Assembly (NCBI GenBank): GCA_003194495.1
Contig: PQXE01000007.1
Location: 10,642 to 70,398, forward strand
Direction: 5' to 3'
DNA length: 59,757 nt
From: Deltaproteobacteria bacterium
GTDB lineage: Bacteria; Desulfobacterota; Dissulfuribacteria; Dissulfuribacterales; UBA3076
The notes beneath the pieces are model-generated. The model was not told where the DNA came from. It worked only from the letters and a program-made list of their open reading frames with translations, and made no database searches. A program made the translations under genes and the position numbers. Below are positions 36,091 to 45,226 of the stretch, piece after piece (the stretch's first letter is position 1; the number at the start of each line of letters is the position of its first letter).

Positions 36091-36961
36091 ATCTCCTCTA
36101 GTTTTTCTTATTATTTTCGTCCTTTCCTTTCTTATATGCCCTGTTTCGTGTCCTGCCTCCAAGGCTGTAAATGCCTCTGTCTGGGAACCTCTTATAGAGC
36201 ATTTAATAAAGGATGGAGAGGACGAGGCGACAATTCGCAGCATATTTGCCAGACGCGAAGTTCAATTTAATCCCAGGGTTATGCCCCGCAAGCTTTCTCA
36301 CAAGGAGAGCAAACTTGATTACAGTAAGTTCCTCAAACCTGAACGCCTCTCAAGGGCCGGTGCTTTTTTGGATACGCATAAAGAATTACTGATTCGGATA
36401 GAAGGTGAATACGGTGTACCCAAGGAAATAAAAGTGGCGATCCTCCTTGTGGAGACAGACCTTGGCCGTTACCTGGGTCCTGATCGCGCCTTTAATATAT
36501 TGGCGAGTATGGCGGCAGCAACTGATATGGATCGTGTAAAACCCTGGCTTCCTCCTGAACTGCTTGAATCTACCGAAAGAGAACGCTTGGAAAAGAAACT
36601 TAAAGATAAGTCCCTGTGGGCCTATGAGGAACTCAGGGCACTTCTTATCTATTCTGAGCAAAACAAAATAGACCCCCTGGAAATCAAGGGCTCAATCTTC
36701 GGGGCCATAGGGCTGTGCCAGTTCATGCCTTCAAACGCCCTTCGCTTTGGAATCGACCATGACCATGACGGCAAAATAGACCTGTTCTCAAAACCGGATG
36801 CACTTGCCAGTATGGCAAATTACATAAGAAACTACGGATGGAAAGACAATCTCAGCCGCAAGGAGCAGGAAGCAGTCATCCTCAGATATAACTACAGCCG
36901 CCCATACGCAAGGACTGTACTTGATGTAGCGGAAAAGCTTTCAGATAGTGTAAACGAATGA
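36074..36961 (+). CDS. MltB-type lytic murein transglycosylase
   Basis: A 295-residue exported enzyme from the ATG at 36074, which puts the signal sequence (SPLVFLIIFVLSFLICPVSC) at its very start; a cysteine there might be lipidated. The SLT_2 domain shows VPKEIKVAILLVETDLGRYLG in outline, with the catalytic glutamate in ETDLG, then KGSIFGAIGLCQFMPSNALRFG. The longer frame from 35972 would bury the signal, so it is rejected. It overlaps the M23 gene by 17 bases. The two probably remodel peptidoglycan together. Confidence 0.85.
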   Translation: MAGWVRSPLVFLIIFVLSFLICPVSCPASKAVNASVWEPLIEHLIKDGEDEATIRSIFARREVQFNPRVMPRKLSHKESKLDYSKFLKPERLSRAGAFLDTHKELLIRIEGEYGVPKEIKVAILLVETDLGRYLGPDRAFNILASMAAATDMDRVKPWLPPELLESTERERLEKKLKDKSLWAYEELRALLIYSEQNKIDPLEIKGSIFGAIGLCQFMPSNALRFGIDHDHDGKIDLFSKPDALASMANYIRNYGWKDNLSRKEQEAVILRYNYSRPYARTVLDVAEKLSDSVNE

Positions 36962-36965
36962 TAGA

Positions 36966-37586
36966 CTAAACAGCAGTCCGAAGCGCAGGATCAAGGGCTT
37001 TCTCAGGCCGGAACTCCTGGAAACGATGTCTTGACCCGTGCGGCAACATCGCCTGGATTGCCTGCAGATCCTTCTCGGATAACAGCGGCTCCACTACTGT
37101 TGTTCGAAACTCATGGTCAATGCCGCTCCGGGCAATCAGCGCGATGCTTTCTTCCAGTTGATCTTTAGGTGCGCATACACCTGTCAGGCGGTCATAAAGC
37201 TCAAGCGGGGCCTTGATGTCCATGGCGATGAAGTCCACCAGACCTTCTAAAAGCAACTCGGCCAGAGCTTCCGGACGACTGCCGTTTGTATCTAATTTGA
37301 TCTGGTAATCCATCGACCTGACACGATTAAAAAATAGAGAAATGTCAGACTGCAGCGTTGGCTCCCCGCCACTGACGACCACACCATTTAGTTGTCCGCG
37401 CCGCTTTTCCAGAAACAAAAAGATCTCCTCCAGCGGAATCAGCGCACTGGTCGGTGGGTCCCTGGGAATCAAAGAGCCGTTGTGGCAATACGGACAGCGG
37501 AAATTGCAACCCTGCGTGAAAACCATTGCTGCCACATGGCCCGGAAAATCGCTGAGGCTGAATGAGTTTAGGCCGCCGATTCGCAT
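36966..37586 (-). CDS. nrdG: Anaerobic ribonucleotide reductase activating protein
   Basis: A 206-residue radical SAM activase with CNFRCPYC (C-x3-C-x2-C near residue 27), VVSGGEPTLQ and FIAMDIKAPL. It installs the glycyl radical on NrdD using SAM and a [4Fe-4S] cluster. The ATG lies 19 bases inside the nrdD 3' end, so the two are translationally coupled. The stop is within five bases of the convergent transglycosylase stop, and no terminator is visible there. Confidence 0.9.
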   Translation of the reverse strand: MRIGGLNSFSLSDFPGHVAAMVFTQGCNFRCPYCHNGSLIPRDPPTSALIPLEEIFLFLEKRRGQLNGVVVSGGEPTLQSDISLFFNRVRSMDYQIKLDTNGSRPEALAELLLEGLVDFIAMDIKAPLELYDRLTGVCAPKDQLEESIALIARSGIDHEFRTTVVEPLLSEKDLQAIQAMLPHGSRHRFQEFRPEKALDPALRTAV

Positions 37587-39730
37587 AATTGTTCATCTAG
37601 CTGATAATACTTACGCAGAGTAAATTCTGCCTGTTTTCCCTCGTTCCACTGCTTGATAGGCCGAAGGTACCCGACGACACGGGAATAGACTTCCGTTTCC
37701 TCTCCACATTCCGGGCAGCAGTGTTGCTCACCCCGGAGGTAGCCGTGGGTAGGGCAGACTGAAAATGTCGGCGTAAGAGTAAAATAAGGCAGGCGGTAAT
37801 TTTCGCAGACCTTGCGAACAAATGCCTTTACGGCCTGCGGGTCGGATGCGGCTTCTCCGAGGAAGACGTGAAGGACCGTGCCGCCGGTATATCTTGCCTG
37901 CAACTCGTCCTGCAGATCGAGCATCTGGAAAATGTCCTCAGTATAGTTGACCGGCAGTTGTGTTGAGTTGGTGTAAAAAGGTTTCGAATCGGCTGCCCCA
38001 TCATTGGCGTTACGGATATCAGGATAACGCTCCTTGTCCAGCTTTGCAAAGCGATAGGCCGCACCCTCTGCAGGGGTCGCCTCAAGGTTATAATAATAAC
38101 CGGTTTCTTCCTGAAACTGACTGAGTTTCTCCCGCATGAAATCAAGCACCCTTATGGCAAAGGCTGCACCTTCTGTTGCGCCGATGTCGCAACCGAGCAT
38201 ATTAAGGCAGGCCTCGTTCATTCCTGTCAACCCGATGGTCGAAAAATGGTTGTACCAGTATTGGCCTTGACGCTGCTTGACGTTGCGTAGATAAAATTTC
38301 GTATAGGGATAGAGGCTCTTGTCTGTAAAATTTTCCAGCACCTTACGTTTGGTCTCAAGACTCGTCCGACCAATCTCCATCAACCGTTCAAGACGCTTGA
38401 AGAAATCGTCCTCGTCAGTGGCCAGGTAGCCAAGGCGCGTCATGTTAATTGTCACCACGCCGATAGACCCGGTCAATGGATTGGCGCCGAACAACCCGCC
38501 TCCGCGCCTTTCAAGGGCGCGCAGATCCAGCCGCAGGCGGCAGCACATGGACCTGGCATCGTCAGGTGACATGTCTGAGTTCACGTAGTTTGCAAAATAG
38601 GGAATGCCGTATTTTGCGGTGACTTCCCACAGCCTTTCCAGGCCCGGCGCCTCCCAGTCGAAGTTCGGATCAATGTTATACGTGGGTATGGGGAAGGTGA
38701 AGACCCTGTCTTTCGCATCGCCCTCAGCCAACACTTCAAGGAATGCTCGATTGAACATGATCATTTCGTGCTGGAAATCCGCATAGATCTCTTTTTGTGG
38801 TTTACCGCCGATGATGACATTTTCCTGGGCCAGTGTGCCCGGCGGCTGTATATCGAGTGTAACATTGGTAAAAGGAGTCTGGAAACCTACCCGCGTGGGC
38901 ACATTTACGTTAAAAACAAATTCCTGCAGGGCCTGCTTGACCTCTTTGTATTTAAGGCCGTCAAAACGGATAAAAGGTGCCAGAAGGGTGTCAAAATTTG
39001 AAAAGGCTTGTGCTCCGGCAGCCTCACCCTGCAATGTGTAAAAGAAATTAATGATCTGACCGAGCGCGGTCCTGAAGTGTCGTGCAGGGCTGCTTTCCGC
39101 CTTGCCGGGGGCCCCCCTGAAACCAGAGCGCAACAGATCCTGAAGGTCCCACCCCACGCAGTACACTGACAACAGGCCCAGGTCATGGATATGGACTGCG
39201 GCGGCTGCGTGCGCTTCGCGGACCTCCGGAGTATAAATCTTGTTGAGCCAGTAAGTCTTGCTAACCTCACTTGAGATGTAGTTGTTAAGTCCCTGTAAAG
39301 AATAGGCCATGTTGCTGTTTTCCCGGACTTTCCAGTCCAGACGTTCCAGATAGCGCTCTATCAGGTCAAGGTCGGCCTTCTTGACCATCTCCCGGATGCC
39401 CGCATGCCGATCTCGATATAGGATGTAGGCCTTTGCCGTCCTCTTAAACGGCGAGGCTAACAGCACCTCTTCCACCATGTCCTGAATTTCTTCAACCGTT
39501 GGCACGGTATCCAGAAATACCGTCTGAGCAAGACTTATGACCCGGATTGTGAGCCGTCGGGCAGTATTCTCCTTGAATTCACCAGAGGCTCTCCCCGCCT
39601 TCAGTATGGCAGAGGTAATCTTTGATGACTCAAACGGCACCAGGCGCTGGTCACGTTTTCGTATCCGGGTCAGGCCGATATACTCTGTAATGCTGACTGC
39701 CTGCAGGGGAAGCTCAACAACAGTTGTCAT
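37568..39730 (-). CDS. nrdD: Class III anaerobic ribonucleoside-triphosphate reductase
   Basis: A 720-residue enzyme. The N-terminal ATP cone is seen as IRKRDQRLVPFESSKITSAI (about residues 22-41), followed by the ten-strand barrel with FQTPFTNVTLD, NPLTGSIGVVTINMTRLG and GMNEACLNMLG. The C-terminus has four cysteines (CPTHGYL, HCCPECGEE) for zinc, then the glycyl-radical loop RVVGYLRP. It makes deoxynucleotides without oxygen, which supports an anaerobic lifestyle. It is complete and coupled to nrdG. Confidence 0.95.
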   Translation of the reverse strand: MTTVVELPLQAVSITEYIGLTRIRKRDQRLVPFESSKITSAILKAGRASGEFKENTARRLTIRVISLAQTVFLDTVPTVEEIQDMVEEVLLASPFKRTAKAYILYRDRHAGIREMVKKADLDLIERYLERLDWKVRENSNMAYSLQGLNNYISSEVSKTYWLNKIYTPEVREAHAAAAVHIHDLGLLSVYCVGWDLQDLLRSGFRGAPGKAESSPARHFRTALGQIINFFYTLQGEAAGAQAFSNFDTLLAPFIRFDGLKYKEVKQALQEFVFNVNVPTRVGFQTPFTNVTLDIQPPGTLAQENVIIGGKPQKEIYADFQHEMIMFNRAFLEVLAEGDAKDRVFTFPIPTYNIDPNFDWEAPGLERLWEVTAKYGIPYFANYVNSDMSPDDARSMCCRLRLDLRALERRGGGLFGANPLTGSIGVVTINMTRLGYLATDEDDFFKRLERLMEIGRTSLETKRKVLENFTDKSLYPYTKFYLRNVKQRQGQYWYNHFSTIGLTGMNEACLNMLGCDIGATEGAAFAIRVLDFMREKLSQFQEETGYYYNLEATPAEGAAYRFAKLDKERYPDIRNANDGAADSKPFYTNSTQLPVNYTEDIFQMLDLQDELQARYTGGTVLHVFLGEAASDPQAVKAFVRKVCENYRLPYFTLTPTFSVCPTHGYLRGEQHCCPECGEETEVYSRVVGYLRPIKQWNEGKQAEFTLRKYYQLDEQLCESAA

Positions 39731-39893
39731 GGTCTATTTCCTCTCAAAGGGATTGATATTCTTAACAAAGGGCTTTCTTGAACTCCACATGCTGTACTAC
39801 GTAACTCCAACATGTTGAGGATGTTAAAACATAAATCACAAGATATAGTGGTCTTATCGGACTGTCAAGCATTAGACTTTAAAAAAAAATTAT

Positions 39894-39925
39894 CACGAAA
39901 GTACGAAAGATTGAAAGCACGAAAG
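39894..39925. repeat. Short octamer array ACGAAAGN
   Basis: Four consecutive 8-bp words: ACGAAAGT, ACGAAAGA, TTGAAAGC, ACGAAAGA. The array lies in the 288-base gap upstream of nrdD, which otherwise has no gene and must contain the nrdD promoter. Confidence 0.5.
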
Positions 39926-40018
39926 AGCGGAAACGGACTGTTGCTGAAGGCTTATCCCGCCGAATGTAGGCAAGGGCAGATAGAAACTGAGCTCTGGCAA
40001 ATGGAGTAAATCGAACCT

Positions 40019-40301
40019 TCACGATGGTTCCTGGTCAAGGAGTGCATCGGCCTCAGCAAGGACATCATTCAGATTATAACCCTCGCCTATTTCTATCTCC
40101 CTATCTCCTTTTGCTAAAAGGCGCAGGAGTTTTTTGTCATGCTCGGATTGTTTATAAACCTCTACACTGATCATAACGGCTGCTGCCCGTCCCCGTTGCG
40201 TAATAATGAGGGGTTCCTTGGAATCTTGAAGATGTTTCATAATCTTGGCAGCATCCTGCCTCAAATCACTTTATCGGAATTATATCCAATAATTTTCCCA
40301 T
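40019..40301 (-). pseudogene. Phd/YefM-type antitoxin with a one-base frameshift
   Basis: The uninterrupted part encodes RQDAAKIMKHLQDSKEPLI, ITQRGRAAAVMI and an acidic C-terminal helix, a typical Phd/YefM antitoxin. The only start in that frame is a TTG with no ribosome site. An ATG at 40301 directly after TAGGAGGTATATT opens the right N-terminus, MGKLLDIIPI, but hits TGA after 11 codons. Removing one A from the AAA at 40270-40272 joins the two as IPISDLRQDAAKIM, the expected family sequence. This is either a real inactivating mutation or a homopolymer sequencing error. No toxin gene is adjacent. Confidence 0.75.
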
Positions 40302-40359
40302 AATATACCTCCTATTGTACCATTAACTGTACTGTTAAACGCAATTTAAAGCAAGGAGA

Positions 40360-40482
40360 ACTTTTTCCTATGGCGAAATAAGGAATGAAAATATCGAATC
40401 GCTGTTGAACCTTGGAGGATTTCCTGAGCCTTATCTGAATTCTGAGTTGAACTTTGACCTGTTAATAAATAGCGGGCTATAA
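40360..40482 (+). pseudogene. Remnant of an AAA ATPase with DUF4143
   Basis: The frame reading ENIESLLNLGGFPEPYL, then NSELNFDLL, matches the conserved 'LLxLGGFPEP' segment of AAA/DUF4143 ATPases. Only about 25 residues remain, with no start and a stop at 40482. It is a decayed fragment beside the broken antitoxin. The rest of 40302-40715 holds no other gene. Confidence 0.5.
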
Positions 40483-40614
40483 AAATCAAAATAGAGGCAA
40501 TCATGTCTTGTCAGTCAGGGAGTATTATAAAAAAAGTGTTGCAAAATTGCACAAAATCAGGTTCATAAGCTATATTTTATCTGTACAGTGAGGCTCCGGT
40601 GAAAACTACAGTTG

Positions 40615-40706
40615 AGCTGTTAGCCGTTAGCTTTTAGGTGTTAGTAACCTATTTGGAAAACAGCAGCAAATTAACCGCTCACCGCTAAAGGCTAATCGCT
40701 CATTTT
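40615..40706. mobile_element. Inverted heptamer element (4+4 words), copy 2
   Basis: The left arm is AGCTGTT, AGCCGTT, AGCTTTT, AGGTGTT (40615-40642). A 30-bp core follows. The right arm is AACCGCT, CACCGCT, AAAGGCT, AATCGCT (40673-40700), which is the inverted word set, then CATTTT. The phase is perfect within each arm. It ends about ten bases before the penicillin-binding protein start and so forms that gene's leader. Confidence 0.7.
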
Positions 40707-40715
40707 AGATATAAA

Positions 40716-42131
40716 ATGATACCCAAAAGACCAAAAATATACCAAACCAACTTCAAGGGATCGCACTGGAGAAACTATCAGAGAAAACTGAAAAGGACCG
40801 CCTCAATAAATAAAATTATCCAAAACATACCTAAATACTCTGTTGTATTTCTCTTTGTGCTTGTTTTGGTTTGCGGAATAATCAGTGGTCTTAGCGGAAT
40901 TGCATGTCATCATACACAGATACTTAATGGTAACACACAAGATAACAAAGCTGATATTCCTCACATTCAAAAGAAATTAATAACCAAAAGGGATGTTCAG
41001 TCCCTGATTAACAGTGAATCCTTTGTAAATCTTAATGAAAAGGGTTTTGGTTTTGTTTTCAATGAACAAAATTTCAGAGTTGACACGAGTCTTGATGTTC
41101 CCCTGCAGCAATTCATGCTGGACAATTTGGATCAATCCACAGCTCGATACATCGGAATTGTGGCCATGGATCCAACTACAGGCAGAATATTATCAATGGT
41201 GAGTTTTGATAAAACAGACCAACATAATAATCCATGTATCAACAACAGATTTCCTGCCGCCAGTATTTTTAAAATAGTTACTGCTGCTGCGGCTATTGAA
41301 GAATGTAATTTTAATTCAGGCTCCATACTTAAATACAATGGCGGGAAACACACATTATATAAATCCCAGCTTAAAAAACGGACAAACAGATACACCAACA
41401 GGATAACATTCAGGGACTCATTCGCTCAGTCCGTTAATCCGGTGTTTGGAAAAATCGGTTCGCTTTATCTTGGAAAAACCGTTCTTGAAAACTATGCTGA
41501 GGCCTTTGGATTCAACCAGAATATTGATTTTGAGATTCCAGTTGCTTTAAGTTCTGTTTCATTATCTGATGAATTTTATCAGTGGGCTGAAATTGCCTGC
41601 GGATTCAACCACGAAACCACATTATCTCCCCTCCACGGGGCACTGATAACATCGGTAATTCTTAACCAGGGCAGGCTGATAGAACCCACAATTGTTGATC
41701 AGATAACTGATGAAACCGGGCAGGTCATTTATAGAAGCCATTTGATCACCCTTAACCAGGCTATTACACCCAAGTCAGCAAAGGTTGTTAATAATCTCAT
41801 GGAGGCCACAATAAAATCCGGCACTTGCAGAAAGGCTTTCAGGGGTTACCGAAAAGACCAAATTCTTTCCAAACTTAATATAGGCGGCAAAAGCGGCTCC
41901 CTTGACAACAAAGCCCATGATGCCCGCTATGACTGGTTTGTGGGATATGCCGAGGAAAAAGATGGACATGAAAAGCTTGTCATATCAGTCATTGTAGCCC
42001 ATGAGAAATTTATAGGCACAAGAGCAAGCCATTATGCACGCATTGCAATGAAACAGTATTTCCGTAATTACTTTGCAAAAAAAGATGAAAAGGTGCCTTT
42101 TAAAACAGCCTTTGGGATTGTTGATTGTTGA
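40716..42131 (+). CDS. Penicillin-binding protein transpeptidase
   Basis: A 471-residue inner-membrane protein with one N-terminal membrane helix (YSVVFLFVLVLVCGIISGL). The D,D-transpeptidase domain has all three motifs: SIFK in FPAASIFKIVT (nucleophile serine), SVN in FAQSVNPVFGK and KSG in GGKSGSLDN. It lacks the large N-terminal dimerisation domain of FtsI/PBP2, so it resembles short PbpA-like proteins. The last codons (GIVDC) and stop fall inside ATTGTTG heptamers at 42117-42134, suggesting that the C-terminus was replaced by a repeat. No ribosome site is evident before the ATG. Confidence 0.8.
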   Translation: MIPKRPKIYQTNFKGSHWRNYQRKLKRTASINKIIQNIPKYSVVFLFVLVLVCGIISGLSGIACHHTQILNGNTQDNKADIPHIQKKLITKRDVQSLINSESFVNLNEKGFGFVFNEQNFRVDTSLDVPLQQFMLDNLDQSTARYIGIVAMDPTTGRILSMVSFDKTDQHNNPCINNRFPAASIFKIVTAAAAIEECNFNSGSILKYNGGKHTLYKSQLKKRTNRYTNRITFRDSFAQSVNPVFGKIGSLYLGKTVLENYAEAFGFNQNIDFEIPVALSSVSLSDEFYQWAEIACGFNHETTLSPLHGALITSVILNQGRLIEPTIVDQITDETGQVIYRSHLITLNQAITPKSAKVVNNLMEATIKSGTCRKAFRGYRKDQILSKLNIGGKSGSLDNKAHDARYDWFVGYAEEKDGHEKLVISVIVAHEKFIGTRASHYARIAMKQYFRNYFAKKDEKVPFKTAFGIVDC

Positions 42132-42150
42132 TTGACTATTCCATCAATCA
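42117..42150. repeat. Heptamer words at the end of the penicillin-binding protein gene
   Basis: ATTGTTG, ATTGTTG, ATTGACT run in phase and an inverted CAATCAT lies at 42144-42150. The stop codon of the upstream gene lies within the second word. The same words occur at 49825-49899 and 53270-53304. Confidence 0.5.
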
Positions 42151-42322
42151 TCAAGATAGTATTTCCCTACGACACCTCTACTGATTAATCAAACGTAATA
42201 ACTCTGCTGAAAAAAAATCCCACGTTCAGCCAAACGAAGCGTTTCTGAACCTTACCCCTTGTTTTCGTCCGGCACATAGGGCTTCAAAATTCAAGTTTTC
42301 ACACAAGATGCCGATATAGTTA

Positions 42323-42838
42323 GTGTCTGAATGGAAACCCACTCAAATGATGAAACCACAAAATCAATACCTTATCTTTACTATTGATGGACAGCGTTAT
42401 GCCATAGCACTTTCCTCTGTGGGAAAAGTCATCCGTGCGGTTGAGTTGATCTTACTTCCGGAAGCCCCTGAATTCCTGCTTGGGTTGATGAATATGCAAG
42501 GGAAAATCGTTCCGGTCATCAATATACGCAAACGGTTCCATTTGCCGCTTCACAAAATAAGGCTGAACGACAGGATCATCATTTGCCGGGCATCAGGAAA
42601 AACAATTGCCTTCATGGTCGACACCGTTCTGGGGGTCGTTGAATTTCCACAGGAGCAAATAGATAAAGCCCGGCAAATTTTTCCTGAGATAGAGCATTAC
42701 ATTGAGGGTGTCGGCAAATTAGATGACACTACAGTCCTCATTTATGACTTAGAAAAGTTGTTTTCACTTCAAGACATAAACAGATTAAACCAGGCAACAA
42801 AAACCCAGCAACGAGCAACGAGCAACCCGACACCATGA
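42323..42838 (+). CDS. cheW: CheW-type chemotaxis coupling protein 1
   Basis: A 171-residue CheW-like SH3-pair domain: YLIFTIDGQRYAIAL, VELILLPEAPEFLLGLMNMQ, GKIVPVINIRKRF and MVDTVLGVV are the standard landmarks. It links a methyl-accepting receptor to CheA. The start is GTG at 42323 or one of two ATGs near 42347. The last residues (NQATKTQQRATSNPT) are encoded by five heptamers (42795-42829), not by family sequence. Its stop overlaps the CheR start (ATGA), and it is the first gene of the chemosensory operon. Confidence 0.85.
   Translation: MSEWKPTQMMKPQNQYLIFTIDGQRYAIALSSVGKVIRAVELILLPEAPEFLLGLMNMQGKIVPVINIRKRFHLPLHKIRLNDRIIICRASGKTIAFMVDTVLGVVEFPQEQIDKARQIFPEIEHYIEGVGKLDDTTVLIYDLEKLFSLQDINRLNQATKTQQRATSNPTP
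42795..42829. repeat. Five-heptamer array inside cheW
   Basis: CAACAAA, AACCCAG, CAACGAG, CAACGAG, CAACCCG: five 7-bp words in phase, encoding the C-terminal tail of the coupling protein. Confidence 0.65.
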
Positions 42839-44382
42839 CCCAGAATATTTCGGATCATACTATCTCCAAATTGAGCGAGTTAGTCAGATCACAGACAGGC
42901 CTTTATTTTACAAAAGAGCGATGGACAGACCTGAAGAGGGGTATTGATTCTGCGGCCCTGGAACTGGATTTTGAGAATACGGAAGCTTTTATTCATTCCC
43001 TGCTGTCATCTCCTTTGACAGGGAAACAGCTCGATTCATTGGTCAGGTATCTCACCATTGGTGAAACCTATTTCTTCCGGGATAAAAACGTTTTCAAGGT
43101 CTTAGAAAAACACCTCCTTCCGGATTTGATCAACTTGCGTCGCAACAGGGGAAAAAGCCTCAGGTTCTGGAGCGCAGCGTGCTGTTCAGGAGAAGAGCCT
43201 TATACCATAGCCATATATATCGATCAGGTACTGCCGGAATGGCAGGACTGGGAAATCACGATCCTTGCCAGTGATATCAATGCCCGTTTTCTTCAAAAGG
43301 CCATAAAAGGTGTCTACACAAATTGGTCTTTCAGGGATACACCCAAATGGGTAATGAAAAAATATTTTCAACGGTATGGAGAAAATCGTTACGAGATTTC
43401 CCCTCACATTAAAAAAATGGTGACATTCTTTCAGTTCAATTTATCAAAGCAAGGCCGTGCCTCACACTTGAACAGCATCCAGGCAATGGATGTAATCTTC
43501 TGCCGAAACGTACTCATATATTTTGATTCAGAGATGAGAGCACAAGTCATCCAAAATCTTTCCGGTTTCCTTTCAGATGGCGGCTGGCTGATTGTGAGCC
43601 CGAGTGAAGCACCGTTTATTCAACAGCCGGGCCTGCATCAGGTTCGGTTTCCAGGAGCAATTCTCTATAAAAAGGGAATTTCTGAGAAACAGACACCAGA
43701 TAAGCCTGAATATAAACTTGAACATCGGCCAAGAGGAAAGGCGAGGTTTTCCTACAAAGTCCTGGAAAATCGATTGTCCAAAACAATTCCCCTGCCTTCA
43801 CCGGCTCTTTCTTCTCGACCTGAAGCACAAAAAGACTTCGAAAAAATCACCAAGGAAAAGAGGCATGAACCAAAGCAAGATCTATATGGGGAAGCCCTCA
43901 CTCTCTATGAAAAAGGTCACTATGAAAAATCAGCCGACATGCTTGCCGTACTCCTATCTCAAGGCAGGGATAATCATCACGAGTCTGTGGTCCTTCTGGC
44001 AAGAGCTTGTGCCAATCTGGGAAAACTGGATGATGCAGAGAAATGGTGCAAGCAGGCGGTTATTAATGCGGAAAAGCTCAATCCCGTGCTTCACTATCTC
44101 CTGGCGACCATATATCACGAACAGGGCCATCTTAAGGAATCCATAAAATCGCACAGGCAGGCCCTTTATATTGATCCGGAATTTGTGTTGGCCCATTTTG
44201 CATTGGGGAATCTCCTTCAAAAATTGGGCAGATTCAACGAGTCCGGGAAGCATTTCGAAAATGCCCTTTCTTTACTGCTACGCATGGATACTGATGAAAT
44301 TATTCCCTTCTCAGAGGGAATAAGCGCGGGAAGCCTGACAGAGCTTGTGCAATCCATGATCAAAAAGGAGCAGGCCGCATGA
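42835..44382 (+). CDS. cheR: CheR methyltransferase with C-terminal TPR repeats
   Basis: A 515-residue protein. Residues ~10-275 form the CheR fold: an all-alpha N-domain, FWSAACCSGEEPYTIAIYID as SAM motif I, ILASDINARFLQKA and VIFCRNVLIYFD. After a linker, residues ~345-490 hold TPR-like helices (ALTLYEKGHYEKSADML, PVLHYLLATIYHEQGHLKES, VLAHFALGNLLQKLGRFNES). It methylates receptor glutamates; TPR-bearing CheR proteins occur in alternative-function (Wsp/Frz-like) systems. It overlaps cheW by four bases. Confidence 0.88.
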   Translation: MTQNISDHTISKLSELVRSQTGLYFTKERWTDLKRGIDSAALELDFENTEAFIHSLLSSPLTGKQLDSLVRYLTIGETYFFRDKNVFKVLEKHLLPDLINLRRNRGKSLRFWSAACCSGEEPYTIAIYIDQVLPEWQDWEITILASDINARFLQKAIKGVYTNWSFRDTPKWVMKKYFQRYGENRYEISPHIKKMVTFFQFNLSKQGRASHLNSIQAMDVIFCRNVLIYFDSEMRAQVIQNLSGFLSDGGWLIVSPSEAPFIQQPGLHQVRFPGAILYKKGISEKQTPDKPEYKLEHRPRGKARFSYKVLENRLSKTIPLPSPALSSRPEAQKDFEKITKEKRHEPKQDLYGEALTLYEKGHYEKSADMLAVLLSQGRDNHHESVVLLARACANLGKLDDAEKWCKQAVINAEKLNPVLHYLLATIYHEQGHLKESIKSHRQALYIDPEFVLAHFALGNLLQKLGRFNESGKHFENALSLLLRMDTDEIIPFSEGISAGSLTELVQSMIKKEQAA

Positions 44383-44392
44383 AAGATAAAAG

Positions 44393-44538
44393 GTACCCAT
44401 TCATACTCCCTGGCGGCCGACAGGCTTTTGCAGGGTTTCAACCGCGGACAAGGTTGCACCAAAAGGCGTATTCTCGATGGATTGTGCTTTGAAACCCGAA
44501 AAAAGCTGTTAGCTGTCAGGGGGGAAATGAATGATTAC
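44393..44538 (+). mobile_element. Hairpin MITE, type A copy 2
   Basis: A 146-bp element starting GTACCCATTCAT and ending AATGAATGATTAC, flanked by perfect 8-bp direct repeats GATAAAAG (44385-44392 and 44539-44546). It has the same nested inverted pairs as the copy at 26332-26480. It is inserted between cheR and the second cheW, 10 bases past the cheR stop, and its end supplies an ATG (44527) in frame with the next gene. Confidence 0.82.
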
Positions 44539-45165
44539 GATAAAAGCATGCACACCGGGCATGGCTCCCCGGAAAATCGTTGGGGAAAAATTCAGAATAG
44601 TCCGGAAGATAGGCGATCAGTCAAAGAGAATGGTTTTGAAATGAACCGCGAGCAAGAGCTTGAAATACTGAAAGCACGGTCCAGGGCCCTGGCAGTCATT
44701 GACGAAAAGGGTAAGGAAGAAGAAGCATACTTGGAAGTTGTGGAATTCCTGCTGGCCCATGAAAAGTATGCCCTTGAATTAACACATATTCGCGAGGTAT
44801 ACTCTTTGAGAGAGCTCGCGCGCCTTCCGTGCACTCCTCCCTTTGTTCTTGGCATTATTAATGTCAGGGGTCAGATCCTTTCAATCATTGATCTGAAGAA
44901 ATTCTTTGAGCTTCCAGAAGCGGGCCTGACAAATCTTAACCGGATCATCATTCTACAGTCCGAAGAAATGGAATTCGGTATCCTCGCGGATGAGATCCTT
45001 GGCATGAGGTCCATTCCAGAAAGCGCAACTCAACCATCCTTACCAACACTTACAGGTATCAGAGCTGAATACCTCAGGGGAGTCACAGCAGATCCGGTAG
45101 TGATATTCGATGGTGAAAAAATCCTATCTGATAAAAACATAATTGTGCACAAGGAGATGGGGTGA
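44527..45165 (+). CDS. cheW: CheW-type coupling protein 2 (start uncertain)
   Basis: A CheW-like domain lies at about residues 70-205 of the frame: VVEFLLAHEKYALEL, IREVYSLRELARLPCTPPFVLGI, INVRGQILSIIDLKKFF, GILADEILGM. The N-terminal helix EQELEILKARSRALA is typical of this CheW subtype. Three starts are possible: 44527 (supplied by the inserted repeat), 44548 or 44641 (directly before the typical helix). The longer frame back to 44428 only reads the repeat and is rejected. The gene works with the MCP and CheA encoded downstream. Confidence 0.8.
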   Translation: MNDYDKSMHTGHGSPENRWGKIQNSPEDRRSVKENGFEMNREQELEILKARSRALAVIDEKGKEEEAYLEVVEFLLAHEKYALELTHIREVYSLRELARLPCTPPFVLGIINVRGQILSIIDLKKFFELPEAGLTNLNRIIILQSEEMEFGILADEILGMRSIPESATQPSLPTLTGIRAEYLRGVTADPVVIFDGEKILSDKNIIVHKEMG

Positions 45166-45226
45166 TGCGGGTTGCAGGTTTAGCGCAGATTTTTTCGAAA
45201 TCCTGAAATATCATAGGAGAAATTAA

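Noticed and set aside
39837..39852. CACAAGATATAGTGGT upstream of nrdD as an NrdR box
   Set aside because: Only one half-site resembles the NrdR consensus, and the usual second box at helical spacing is absent.
40615..40706. Heptamer arrays as a CRISPR array
   Set aside because: The words are contiguous, 7 bp, degenerate and inverted around one core; there are no repeat-spacer units or cas genes.
43604..44146. 180-codon forward open frame
   Set aside because: It is a shadow within cheR, which has clear domains in the other frame.
44428..44526. N-terminal extension of the second CheW starting MQGFNRGQG
   Set aside because: It is a translation of the inserted type A element; the same peptide appears from other copies of the repeat.
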